A DNA stretch of 64,000 bases, from the NCBI RefSeq assembly GCF_030848305.1, contig NZ_CP114598.1, positions 1,612,001 through 1,676,000 on the forward strand, read 5' to 3'. Below the pieces are notes generated by a model. The model did not search any database. It was not told the DNA's origin and saw nothing but the letters and a program-made list of their open reading frames with translations. Positions 37,045 through 46,201 of this stretch are shown piece by piece. The stretch's first letter is position 1, and every line of letters begins with the position of its first letter. The position numbers and the translations under genes were made by a program. Source of the DNA: Akkermansia muciniphila. GTDB taxonomy: Bacteria > Verrucomicrobiota > Verrucomicrobiia > Verrucomicrobiales > Akkermansiaceae.

Positions 37045-40000
37045 TTAAATGTTCTTCAGCATGTCCAGCGTTTCCCGGAGTTTGTCCGCGGGCGCGGCGC
37101 TTGCCAGCCGCGGGAATTTGTTGGACGGCAGGATGAAATCCCCGTTCCTGGTGAGCATCAGGCGCTGTCCGCTGATTTCCACCATGGAGATGTTGGCCCG
37201 GGATGCCAGGATTTTGATTTTGTGGGAATCCAGCAGGTGGCGCACCGTTTCCGGCGCGGGGCCGAAGCGGTCTTCCCAGGCGCGGAGCAGATTGTCCGCT
37301 TCCTTAAGGGTACGGACGGCGGCCAGATCCTTGTAGGCGGAGATGCGCAGGGACGCGTCGCTGATGTATTCCCTGGGAAGGAAGGCTCCCAGAAAGTCTT
37401 TGCGGGATTTGGCAGCGAACTGCGTTTCGCTGTTGACGATGAAGTCCGTCCTTAGAGCCGCATCCGGACGGGGGGCCGTGTGTTTGCCCTGCATCTGGGC
37501 GATGGATTGCTGGAGGAGCTGGCAATACAGGTCAAAGCCTATGGCGGCGATGTGGCCGCTCTGCTGGGTTCCCAGCAGGTTGCCCGCACCGCGTATTTCC
37601 AGGTCCCTCATGGCAATTTTGAAGCCGGAACCCAGTTCCGTGTACTGTTTGATGGCGGAGACGCGTTTGCGGGCGTCTCCCGTGGTGGCGGCGGATCTGG
37701 GGAGCATGAGGTAGGCGTAGGCCCGGTGGCCCGCACGGCCCACGCGGCCGCGGAGCTGGTAAAGGTCCGCCAGGCCGAAGCGGTCCGCGCGGTCGATGAT
37801 GATGGTGTTGGCGTTCGGGATGTCAATGCCGGATTCGATGATGGTGGTGGCCAGCAGGATGTCCGCTTTCCCCTGCACGAAGGTGCGCATGACCTGTTCC
37901 AGTTCTTCTTTAGGCATCTGGCCGTGGCCGATGACGATGCGGGCCTTGGGTACCAGGGCCTGGATGCGGTCCCGGAACAGTTCGATGGTTTTCACGCGGT
38001 TGTGCAGCAGGAAAATCTGCCCCCCGCGTTCCAGCTCGCGTTCCATGGCCTTTTTCATGATGCGTTCGTCGTAAGGGCACACGCTTGTCTGGACGGGCTG
38101 CCGGTTGACGGGCGGCGTCTCAATGGAGCTCATGTCCCGTGCTCCCATCAGGGCAATGTACAGGGTGCGGGGAATGGGCGTGGCGGACAGCGTCAGCACG
38201 TCGATCCCCTTGAATCGTTCCTTGAATTTTTCCTTGTGCCTGACGCCGAAGCGCTGTTCCTCGTCAATGATGACCAGGCCCAGATTTTTCATGGACACGT
38301 CATCGGAAATGAGCCGGTGCGTGCCTATGACGATATCCACGGCTCCCGTTTTGAGCCCTTCCAGCGTGGAGCGGATGTCCGCCGCGCTGCTGAAGCGGCT
38401 GAGCATTTCAATACGCACGGGGTATTCGCTCATGCGTTCCTTGAACGTGCGGAAATGCTGTTCCGCCAGTACGGTGGTGGGAACCAGAACGGCTGTCTGG
38501 CGGCCTCCCGTTACGCATTTGAAGGCGGCGCGGATGGCCACTTCCGTTTTGCCGAAGCCCACGTCCCCGCAGATCAGGCGGTCCATGGGGCGGGCGGATT
38601 CCATGTCCGCTTTCGTCTGGGCGATGGCACGGAGCTGGTCCTGGGTTTCCCGGAAGGGGAAGGAGCTTTCAAATTCCCACATCCATTTGCTGTCCGGGGG
38701 GTGGCTGTAGCCTTTTCCGGTCTGGCGTTCCGCCTGAACGTTAAGGAGCTGGGCGGCGTAATCCGCCACGGAGCGTTCAGCGGATTTTTTGGCGCGCTGC
38801 CATTTGGAGTCCCCCAGTTTGTTGAGTTCCGGCGTTTTGCTTCCCAGGCCAATGTATCGTGAAACCAGGTGCGCCTGGCTGAGGGGGACGTGCAGGATCG
38901 TGTTGTCCCGGTAGAGGATGTTCATTTCCTCGTCTCCGGAGTCAGGGGAGGCGGAAATGTTGATGAATTTGCCGATGCCGTAGTTGGTATGCACCACCAG
39001 ATCCCCGGGATTGATGTCTTTCAGGGACGCCTGCGCGCGCGCCTTGCGCGCCTTGTCTTCCCGGCTGGCGCGGCGGCGGGCCGTGGCGGACTGGTACCTG
39101 CCGAACAGTTCCGAGGAGGAAAGAACGGCCGTCTTCGCTTCCGGGATGCTGAACCCTGCCGGGAGTTCCCCGCGCAGGGGGGTGATGGACAGCAGGGCGG
39201 GTATTCCGGCGCAGATGTCCCGGAAACGTTCTTCCTCCCCTTCATTGGGGAAGAACATGCTGACATTCCATTTCCGGTCCAGCCATTCGCGGATTTGGCG
39301 TTCCGCCAGTTCCCTGCGCATTTCCTGCATCACGAAGTCCCCCGCCTCAAAGCTGCCCAGGGGATTGTCGTGGATGGCCAGGGAGAAGTCTTCTTCCCCC
39401 GCCGCCTGTTCCGGTGGAGCGGTGAGGATGCACACGTTCCCCCGTTCCTTGCAGAAGGGGGCCGTAATGACCAGGTCTCCCGGCTTGATCCAGTCCCGCA
39501 GGGTCCCCGCGCCCGCGGCCTCCGCCAGGATGAGGTTGACGTGCTCCGCCTTGCGGAAGGAAATCTGGGAATCCACATCAAATTCCCGGATGGATTCAAT
39601 TTCGTCGTCAAAAAATTCCAGGCGCACGGGGTGGGAGGACTGGAGAGGAAAAACATCCAGAATGCCGCCGCGGCGGGACCATTGCCCGCGGGAAATGACC
39701 TGTGGAACACCTTCAAACCCCGCTTCCCCAAACTGCCGTATCAAGTCCTCCGGAGCGTGCGTTTCCCCTGTTTTCAGGGTTATTCCCTGATTTTGCATGC
39801 TGTCGGGAGACGGAACTTCATCATTCAGGCTGTTTTCCGTCAAAACGATGGTTTGCCCGCCCGCGTGGCCGGAAGAGATGCGGTGAAGGATGTTGAGACG
39901 TTCCGCCGCGAGTTCCGGGTCGCCCATTTCCTCTCCCAGGGCCGTTTCTTTTTCCGGAATGAAAAGGAGATGAGGCACCCCCCAGGTTTCCAGTTGGGCC

Positions 40001-40221
40001 GCAAGAGCTTCCTGCGCCCGCAAATGGGGCGCGACCACCCAGGCCCGGGCAGTGTCCGGAAGGGTTCTGATGCACAGGGCCGCTACAAACGGCGCTCCGG
40101 GCAGGGAGGTATGGTCGAAAACCGCCTGTTCCTCCGTGCCCAGCTTCGCCAGTTCCCGGTGAAAGGGAGCGGTACGGGCCACCCTGTCCATCAGGTCGGA
40201 TATGGAAGCTTTTTCTGCCAT
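37045..40221 (-). CDS. mfd: transcription-repair coupling factor Mfd
   Basis: Mfd removes RNA polymerase stalled at DNA lesions and recruits UvrA. The 1058-residue protein shows the UvrB-like N-terminal homology region (SHPVRLEFFDDEIESIREFD, shortened: VRLEFFDDEIESIR), the RNA-polymerase-interacting CarD-like module (GDLVVHTNYGIGKF), and a RecG-like SF2 motor with GDVGFGKTEVAIRA, DEEQRF, SATPIPRTL, ATTIIESGIDIPNANT and QLRGRVGRAG. A TRCF regulatory domain closes the C terminus. It is slightly shorter than E. coli Mfd (1148). Confidence 0.97.
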   Translation of the reverse strand: MAEKASISDLMDRVARTAPFHRELAKLGTEEQAVFDHTSLPGAPFVAALCIRTLPDTARAWVVAPHLRAQEALAAQLETWGVPHLLFIPEKETALGEEMGDPELAAERLNILHRISSGHAGGQTIVLTENSLNDEVPSPDSMQNQGITLKTGETHAPEDLIRQFGEAGFEGVPQVISRGQWSRRGGILDVFPLQSSHPVRLEFFDDEIESIREFDVDSQISFRKAEHVNLILAEAAGAGTLRDWIKPGDLVITAPFCKERGNVCILTAPPEQAAGEEDFSLAIHDNPLGSFEAGDFVMQEMRRELAERQIREWLDRKWNVSMFFPNEGEEERFRDICAGIPALLSITPLRGELPAGFSIPEAKTAVLSSSELFGRYQSATARRRASREDKARKARAQASLKDINPGDLVVHTNYGIGKFINISASPDSGDEEMNILYRDNTILHVPLSQAHLVSRYIGLGSKTPELNKLGDSKWQRAKKSAERSVADYAAQLLNVQAERQTGKGYSHPPDSKWMWEFESSFPFRETQDQLRAIAQTKADMESARPMDRLICGDVGFGKTEVAIRAAFKCVTGGRQTAVLVPTTVLAEQHFRTFKERMSEYPVRIEMLSRFSSAADIRSTLEGLKTGAVDIVIGTHRLISDDVSMKNLGLVIIDEEQRFGVRHKEKFKERFKGIDVLTLSATPIPRTLYIALMGARDMSSIETPPVNRQPVQTSVCPYDERIMKKAMERELERGGQIFLLHNRVKTIELFRDRIQALVPKARIVIGHGQMPKEELEQVMRTFVQGKADILLATTIIESGIDIPNANTIIIDRADRFGLADLYQLRGRVGRAGHRAYAYLMLPRSAATTGDARKRVSAIKQYTELGSGFKIAMRDLEIRGAGNLLGTQQSGHIAAIGFDLYCQLLQQSIAQMQGKHTAPRPDAALRTDFIVNSETQFAAKSRKDFLGAFLPREYISDASLRISAYKDLAAVRTLKEADNLLRAWEDRFGPAPETVRHLLDSHKIKILASRANISMVEISGQRLMLTRNGDFILPSNKFPRLASAAPADKLRETLDMLKNI

Positions 40222-40349
40222 GCGTGTCTGTGAATCCCTGTTAAGGGAAGTGTGCCGCCTTTCCCTCCCGTGTCAACGGTTTTTCAGGGCACAAACTGTC
40301 CTTCGTTTCCCGTCGGGGGGGACTGTTTCCACGGCACGCGCGGCACGGT

Positions 40350-41534
40350 TCAGGAAGAGGAACGGAAGCGGATTTTAACGCCCGCTTTACGCCATTTCTG
40401 TTCAATTTCTCTGGCCAGTTCTTCATAGCTCCGTCCGTCAAGGAGGAGCTTTTGAGCTTCCTTTTCACTGGTTCCTGACTGGATGGCTTTCATGTAATTC
40501 TTGATGCGCCGGGCATCGCCCTTGCCGTCCATGTGGTAAAAATAGTAGGCCATCAGGGCGGCCAATCCGTAGTTCAGGTTGGGGTTTTCTTCCGTGAACC
40601 GGGAATAGGGCATGTTCATGTAAGCTTCCAGGCCGGGAGCCTCAATGTCATTTCCCAGGGCCCGTCCCCCCGTGTTTTTTTTGCCGTATTCCGTCACGCG
40701 GGAGACAATGTGGGAACGGTTGGCCCCGAAGTTGAAGCGGCCTCCGGCATAGGGAGTCATGCCCATGTATTCCGCAGAGCCTTCGCAAAACCAGCTGGCT
40801 TGCTTGGCCTGCGAAGACATGAGCTGGTGCGTCAGTTCATGGATGAGGGTGGAGGCGTCCTTGTCACGGTCAATGACGTAGGTGCTTCCCATGGTTTTGA
40901 CTCCCAGGGAATCGAACGGGACCAGAATTCTTCCGCGGTCTCCGGGGCGCGTCGTTCCCAGGAAGATGCCCGCCGTGCCTTCGCGTCCGCCGTTTTCCAG
41001 ATAGGTGCTGAACTTTTCGTACAGGTAGGCGGGGAATTTGGCGGAATCGTCATGGGCAGGGGAGTTCCCTATGGGAAGGGTTTTGTTGGCCAGGTGGGTG
41101 GCCTCAAAGAGAAGGCCCAGGCGCTTGATCATGCCGGTTCCCAGCCTGGCGTCGCAGATGAAGCGGAAATGGGGTGTTTCATAAATATATTCTCCCGGTT
41201 CCTCCTTGACGGTTTCCACCTTGAAATTATCCGGGCATTTGATGGTCCTGGGCCACGGCAGGTGGTAATTGTCCGCCGTATTGGAGGGGAGCGCCCCGCC
41301 TTTTTCCTGTTCCGCGATGAAATCCCTGTCTTCCCGGGAAAGCAGGGAGAGGGGAATGGAGACGGTTTGGCCTCCGGAACGTTTCAGCACGGCTTTCTGG
41401 CCATCCATCCTGATGAATTCCGCTTCCAGTTTTTTTCCCTGGAGGCTGGTCCAGGTACGCCCCTGTGCAAGGGGGGTGAGGAACAGGGCGGCCAGGGTTC
41501 CCGCCGCCAGGCAGAGGCGCGCGGACTTTTTCAT
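40350..41534 (-). CDS. secreted SHD1-domain protein with zincin-like HExxH motif
   Basis: From the ATG at 41534 (394 residues) the protein has a signal peptide (LCLAAGTLAALFLTPLAQG) followed at once by an SHD1-like segment: WTSLQGKKLEAEFIRM, VLKRSGGQTVSIPLSLLS and REDRDFI. The second half holds ASTLIHELTHQLMSSQAKQ-type sequence (HELTH, a zinc HExxH candidate) and a later ASWFCEGSAEYMGM, where the Glu could be the third ligand as in gluzincins. A peptidase function is plausible but unproven. An alternative start lies at 41561. It follows the NanM-MFS fusion by 35 bp on the same strand. Confidence 0.7.
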   Translation of the reverse strand: MKKSARLCLAAGTLAALFLTPLAQGRTWTSLQGKKLEAEFIRMDGQKAVLKRSGGQTVSIPLSLLSREDRDFIAEQEKGGALPSNTADNYHLPWPRTIKCPDNFKVETVKEEPGEYIYETPHFRFICDARLGTGMIKRLGLLFEATHLANKTLPIGNSPAHDDSAKFPAYLYEKFSTYLENGGREGTAGIFLGTTRPGDRGRILVPFDSLGVKTMGSTYVIDRDKDASTLIHELTHQLMSSQAKQASWFCEGSAEYMGMTPYAGGRFNFGANRSHIVSRVTEYGKKNTGGRALGNDIEAPGLEAYMNMPYSRFTEENPNLNYGLAALMAYYFYHMDGKGDARRIKNYMKAIQSGTSEKEAQKLLLDGRSYEELAREIEQKWRKAGVKIRFRSSS

Positions 41535-41569
41535 CAGAGGGAAGACGGGAGGCATGAGCATAGTTGCGG

Positions 41570-44122
41570 TTAATGTTTGGGACGCGGCAGCATCAGGAGC
41601 AGCAGCCCGCAGAACAGCATCAGGCATCCTGCCGCTGCCAGGGTGGTGGTCAGCGGAACGCCCTGGTCCTTGAACCATCCCCCAAAGAAGGAGATGAGGG
41701 CGCCCACGCCGGCGGATGTCAGGTTGAGGAGGCCATAGCCGGTTGCGGAATAACGCTCGTCAATATGGGAGCGTAGCACGGGCATGAGGGTGGCGTCCAG
41801 CGATCCCTGCGCCAGCCCCTGCGTGGCGACCAGGCCCAGCATGAGCACGAGGGGGACGGTGATGTCCCAGCCGAAGATGCCAGGCAGCAGAGCCAGAACC
41901 ACCAATGGGCCGGATATGGTGAAGGTGATGCCCGGAACCAGGGCGCGGGCGCGGGCGTTTCTCTTGTACCACATGTCCGCCAGGATGGCGCCTCCCAGCA
42001 CGGCGACGTATTTGGCCACGGAACTCCACAGCGTGGCGGCGGGGCCCGCCTCCGCGGAGGAGAGCTGGTATTTATCCTGAAGCAGGGTGGGATACCAAGT
42101 GAGAAGGAACCAGTTCCCGGCGCCGGCAAAGGCCACTACGGCCAGCAGCATCCACATGGGGCGTCCGCTCAGCAGGCTGGAAAGGACGGCCCCGGTGGAA
42201 AGCTTGGAAGCGGGTTCCTTGATGACCTGTTCGTCATTGTCCACATTGAGCAGAACCGTTTTTTCCTCCGGTTCGGACGGTTTTTTTGCCAGGGCCGTAT
42301 CCGCCGGGGCTTTGGACGGGTCTTTCAGGAACAGGATGAGGATGACGGCGTACGCCACGCCGATGAGGCCGAACAGGGCGAACGTCATGCGCCATCCCGT
42401 CCATGAAGCCATGGTGGCGCCGAAGCCGGCCACGGCCATGCCTACATAGATGCCGCTCATGTGCAGGCCTGTCGCGATGGAGCGCGTGCTGCCGCGGTGG
42501 TAGTCCGTAATCAGGGCCAGGGCGGCGGGGATGTAGAACGCCTCGCTGATGCCCATGGCGCCTCGCGCAATGAGCAGGGAAGTGTAGTCTTCCGCATGGC
42601 CGGTCCACCATGTGACTACGGACCAGACGACGAGAGAGCAGAGGATCATCAGCCGGCGGCTGTAGCGGTCCGCCAGAAAGCCGCCCACGGGGCTGAGCAG
42701 GGCGTAAATCAGCAGGAAAACGGAGGTGACCATGCCGAACTGGGCTTCCGTCTGCGGAATGTCCCGGACGATGGGTTCATGCAGGGCGGAAAGGAGCTGG
42801 CGGTCAAAATAGTTCAGCATGACCACAAACCACAGGACAATGACGGCTACCCAGGCCCACAGGCCCGGCCTGGTGTTCGGGTCCGTGACGGCGGCAACGT
42901 TTTTAACGCCGTTGCGCACGGCGGAGACGATGATGAGCGCCAGGACGATGATGGTCAGAATAAGCACGGCGTAATCAACCGTGCTCATTTCAAAGTGGTA
43001 ACCTGCGTCGGCGGAGGCGTTTGCCGGGGTCCGGACGCCCGGAGCCGTTTCCCCGCTGATGGTCATGATTTCAGAACCCCTGACGATGGCGGGAGCCGTG
43101 GCGATGCCCACGGGCCATTCCCCCTGGCGCGTCCATGTGTTTCCGATGACGTCATAAACCAGAATGTCCCGGGACTGCGCCACGGGCGTGGCCGGGTCCG
43201 GCGCATTGCCGCGCTTGTCTCCGCCGATCAGGAGAATGGAATTTTCACGCACCGGGGCGGGACCTGCGGCGGCGGCTACGGGCATTCCCGGCCCGGCAGG
43301 CTGCTGCCTGCCGGCGGAGCCCCATCTGGAAGGATCTTTGTCCGTCATGTCGTAGCCGATCATGTCGGAAAGGTACGTCCTGGAGGTTTCTCCGGCGTTA
43401 TCCCTGGACAGGGAACATCCGCCGATGATGAACAGGGTGCTGTCGCAGACGGCGGCAGTGGAGAGAATGCGGCCCGCTCCAGGGAAAGGAGGCAGGGAAA
43501 CCCATTTCATTTTATCCGTATCCGGCGTGGTATCCAGCATGTAGATAGTGTTGAGGGCGGTTTCCGGCTGGTCCCGGTCTCTGCCGCCGATGACGAACAG
43601 TTTGTTCCCGTGGGCGGCGCATGCGGCTTCCGTCACGGGGACGGGAAGGGGAGGAAGCTTTTCCACGGAGCCGTCCGTTTTGATCAGCAGGGCGTCTTTC
43701 AGGATGCCCTGCTCATTATGGCCGCCGGCTACCGCCAGCCCCTTTCCTACGCTGGCAAAAGCGGCGTAACCCAGCGGGACGGGCAATGTCCCCGTCTTGC
43801 TCCACTGGCCGTTGCGGAGTTTGAAAATGTCCCGGTAGTAGGTTTTGGGGCCGCGTTCCTCCGGAGTTGAGGCTCCCGGCACGGCATGGGGGAAGTTGGA
43901 GCCCCCTGCGGCAATGACGGACTGGGCGCCGTCGTTTTCCGTAACGGTTCCGGCTACCATGCCGGCGCGGCCTGCCGGGTCCGGAAGGTCGGGAACAGTT
44001 CCGGACGTCCGGACGTCCACGGAAAAGGAGGCGTCAGCGGCCGGGACCGCGATGAGAAGCAGGGCTGCCAGAGCGGAGCCGCAAGCCTTGGAAATTTGGG
44101 TTAGGGAACGTGTCATGTGCAT
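41570..44122 (-). CDS. cyclically permuted sialate mutarotase (NanM-like) fused to an MFS transporter
   Basis: An 850-residue fusion. After a signal peptide (ACGSALAALLLIAVPAADA) comes a six-blade Kelch propeller (~35-380) with GSNFP, GYAAFASVGKGLAVAGGHN, LFVIGGRD, LFIIGGC and ILLIGGDK. Its ISGETAPGVRT block stands at the C-terminal end of the propeller, whereas E. coli NanM has the equivalent INGEAKPGLRT in the middle, so the propeller is cyclically permuted. A linker TM helix (~384-404, YAVLILTIIVLALIIVSA) leads to a 12-helix MFS domain with LNYFDRQLLSALHEPI and FLADRYSRRLMILCS. It probably converts alpha- to beta-sialate at the outer face and imports it; substrate is inferred. Confidence 0.85.
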   Translation of the reverse strand: MHMTRSLTQISKACGSALAALLLIAVPAADASFSVDVRTSGTVPDLPDPAGRAGMVAGTVTENDGAQSVIAAGGSNFPHAVPGASTPEERGPKTYYRDIFKLRNGQWSKTGTLPVPLGYAAFASVGKGLAVAGGHNEQGILKDALLIKTDGSVEKLPPLPVPVTEAACAAHGNKLFVIGGRDRDQPETALNTIYMLDTTPDTDKMKWVSLPPFPGAGRILSTAAVCDSTLFIIGGCSLSRDNAGETSRTYLSDMIGYDMTDKDPSRWGSAGRQQPAGPGMPVAAAAGPAPVRENSILLIGGDKRGNAPDPATPVAQSRDILVYDVIGNTWTRQGEWPVGIATAPAIVRGSEIMTISGETAPGVRTPANASADAGYHFEMSTVDYAVLILTIIVLALIIVSAVRNGVKNVAAVTDPNTRPGLWAWVAVIVLWFVVMLNYFDRQLLSALHEPIVRDIPQTEAQFGMVTSVFLLIYALLSPVGGFLADRYSRRLMILCSLVVWSVVTWWTGHAEDYTSLLIARGAMGISEAFYIPAALALITDYHRGSTRSIATGLHMSGIYVGMAVAGFGATMASWTGWRMTFALFGLIGVAYAVILILFLKDPSKAPADTALAKKPSEPEEKTVLLNVDNDEQVIKEPASKLSTGAVLSSLLSGRPMWMLLAVVAFAGAGNWFLLTWYPTLLQDKYQLSSAEAGPAATLWSSVAKYVAVLGGAILADMWYKRNARARALVPGITFTISGPLVVLALLPGIFGWDITVPLVLMLGLVATQGLAQGSLDATLMPVLRSHIDERYSATGYGLLNLTSAGVGALISFFGGWFKDQGVPLTTTLAAAGCLMLFCGLLLLMLPRPKH

Positions 44123-44157
44123 ATGTTGAGAGGTTTGTAGTTGGATTCCGGGAAAAA

Positions 44158-45141
44158 TCAGGGGAGGGTGACGCTCCACACTTCAGGAGAGCGCCTTCCG
44201 GGTTTGAGTTCTCCGTTCACGACCGCAAAACGGCCCTGCCACGCGCAGCACGGAAGGACTGCCCTGGGCGCGGCGATGGAACCTGCGTCGTGCCATGTCA
44301 TGTCTGCCGTGTCCAGGCACAGAGATTGGTTGTTGAAGCCGGGATTAGTTTGCGGAGTGTATTTTTTCCCGGAGCCGTCATCCCCCCCAAGCAGGTAAAT
44401 GACGCCGTTCCTGGAAACCGGGGCCGGAGTAGGGGCTGCGGCAATGGCGTAAGGCATGTCCGGCAGGCGCGTCCATCCGTGTTCCGGGGTATAGCTCCAT
44501 GCTTCCTTCAGCAATTCCCGGACCTGTTTGCCGTCCTGCTCCCTCAGGCCGATGCCGCCGAGCACGTACAGGGTTCCATCTGTTGCGGCCATTTGATGCA
44601 GGAAGCGGCCGCGGCCCGGCAGCGGGTCCTGTTCCAGCCATCCCTGTTCCGGCCGGCGTGTGTCCAGCATGAAGACCCGGTTGGTGCAGTCCTGCTCACC
44701 GGGACGTTCACATCCCCCAGTAAGATAGACTTTCCCGTCCAGCACGGCAGCCGCCGTATATGCCAGGGCGATGGGGAGGGAGGGAAAAGGGCGCGTGGTG
44801 ACAGTGCCGTCCGCGGCGTTCAGCAGGTAAACGTCTTTCCGGTGTCCTTCCCTGTCGCAGCCGCCGATGCACAGCAGGCCTTCCCTGACGCTGGCGGAGG
44901 CTCCGTAGGCATAGGGCACGGGCAGTGTTCCGGCCTCTTTCCATGCGTTTTCCTTCGGAGAGAGCGTAAAGACGCGGTCCGTCCATGTTTTGGGGCCCCC
45001 TTCAAGCATGGGCTTTTCCGGGAAGTTGGTTCCTCCTGCACAAATCATTATTTCTCCGCAGGTTCCTGCGTACATGCCGGCGAAGCCTTCCGGATCGGGA
45101 AGGGAGGGTAAAGGTGTCCAGGATGAAGAATAGCGGCTCAT
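44158..45141 (-). CDS. cyclically permuted sialate mutarotase (NanM-like), stand-alone
   Basis: A 327-residue Kelch propeller without a signal peptide. It starts with FAGMYAGTCGEIMICAGGTNF and GGPKTWTDRVFTL, blocks that sit at the C terminus of E. coli NanM, and it ends with VVNGELKPGRRSPEVW, a NanM middle block, so it is cyclically permuted like its neighbour. Repeats with LLCIGGCD, KVYLTGGCE, LYVLGGIG and IYLLGGDD mark the blades. It should act in the cytoplasm on N-acetylneuraminate or a related sugar. It lies 35 bp upstream of the fusion gene on the same strand. No lyase (nanA) or epimerase (nanE) gene is in the window. Confidence 0.85.
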   Translation of the reverse strand: MSRYSSSWTPLPSLPDPEGFAGMYAGTCGEIMICAGGTNFPEKPMLEGGPKTWTDRVFTLSPKENAWKEAGTLPVPYAYGASASVREGLLCIGGCDREGHRKDVYLLNAADGTVTTRPFPSLPIALAYTAAAVLDGKVYLTGGCERPGEQDCTNRVFMLDTRRPEQGWLEQDPLPGRGRFLHQMAATDGTLYVLGGIGLREQDGKQVRELLKEAWSYTPEHGWTRLPDMPYAIAAAPTPAPVSRNGVIYLLGGDDGSGKKYTPQTNPGFNNQSLCLDTADMTWHDAGSIAAPRAVLPCCAWQGRFAVVNGELKPGRRSPEVWSVTLP

Positions 45142-45270
45142 AACGCGTGTAAATGATTACGCCGTATAATAGCAAAAACCGGCGGCTGCGCCAGTATTAA
45201 CCTCTGGTCCTATTTTTTTGAATAAATTCCTTTCCTCGCGCCTCTTACCAACGTAGAAGAGGTTAATCAT

Positions 45271-46107
45271 ATGAAAACCGGGACCCGTTTTTTGATTTTA
45301 TGTCTCCTGGCGCCTGCCGCCCTGGCGGAAAATATGTCTCTGCGGTCCGGCAGGGTGCTGGAAGACGCCGTGGTGGTGTCTTCCGGAGATGATTTTGTCA
45401 ATATCCAGTATACGGACGGGGTAGCCAAGGTTTCCTATAAGGATCTGACGGATGCCCAGCAAAGGGATTACAAGATGACGCCGGATGAGGTGAGGGCCAG
45501 ACTGGAGCAGCGAAGGATGGAGGAAGCGGCGCGCAGAAAGAAAGCGGAAGAAGCCAGGAAGGCGGCCGATGAAGAAGCCAGGAAAATCCGGGAATCCCTG
45601 TCTGAGGCGGAGCGGCATCCCCGCTATCTGGAAGGGGCGGATATTTCCCGCATGTTTTTGCTGATGGGGGAACTTACCAGGGTGGAGGCGGAGGTTATGG
45701 CTCTGCAGTGGAATGCCCTGGAAGCGGATCGTGTGGGTTTGCCGGAAGACGCCCGCGTTTTCCGCGCAAGGGCGGCCTCCTATCAGGAGCAGATAAACGC
45801 CATCCGTAAAAGAAGGGAAACCGCGGAACAGTATTGGCAGGATTTGGAAAAGAAATACTTGGCCCTGAAAGACGGCACCCAGAAGAAGATTGCGGATTTG
45901 AACAGGCAGGTTTCCCAGTTGCAGGGGGAAGTGAGGGAAGTGGCCAGCCAGCCGAGAACGGAACGCATCATTGTCCCGCCGATTATCAGGACGTGGAATT
46001 ATCCGCCGCCGCCCGTTATTATCCGGCCCCAGCCGCTTCCTCCGCGTCCCGTGCCTCCGCCTCATCCGAGGCCTTTGCCCATAAAGCCGAGTTTGTACAG
46101 AGGTTAA
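45271..46107 (+). CDS. secreted coiled-coil protein with Pro-rich C terminus
   Basis: No named family. The 278-residue product has a signal peptide (RFLILCLLAPAALA), then a short SHD1-like strand region (LRSGRVLEDAVVVSSGDDFV, shortened: GRVLEDAVVVSSGDD; KVSYKDLTDAQQRDY), a long charged helix/coiled-coil (~75-215, EQRRMEEAARRKKAEEARKA type, and DLNRQVSQLQGEVRE) and a final Pro-rich tail (PPPPVIIRPQPLPPRPVPPP). Such architecture suits a periplasmic scaffold. Coding direction is opposite to the mutarotase pair. Confidence 0.72.
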   Translation: MKTGTRFLILCLLAPAALAENMSLRSGRVLEDAVVVSSGDDFVNIQYTDGVAKVSYKDLTDAQQRDYKMTPDEVRARLEQRRMEEAARRKKAEEARKAADEEARKIRESLSEAERHPRYLEGADISRMFLLMGELTRVEAEVMALQWNALEADRVGLPEDARVFRARAASYQEQINAIRKRRETAEQYWQDLEKKYLALKDGTQKKIADLNRQVSQLQGEVREVASQPRTERIIVPPIIRTWNYPPPPVIIRPQPLPPRPVPPPHPRPLPIKPSLYRG

Positions 46108-46201
46108 AGAGGCTCCAGAGCATTGCCTTTTCTCCCCATGGGCCTGTGCCGTTTACAGGAAAAAGGCTGCCGGGGCATTCCTTTGCCGTTGAGGGGAAAC
46201 A

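Noticed and set aside
37480-40233. Two long plus-strand frames opposite mfd
   Set aside because: Shadow frames of a clear Mfd; no motif, no start context.
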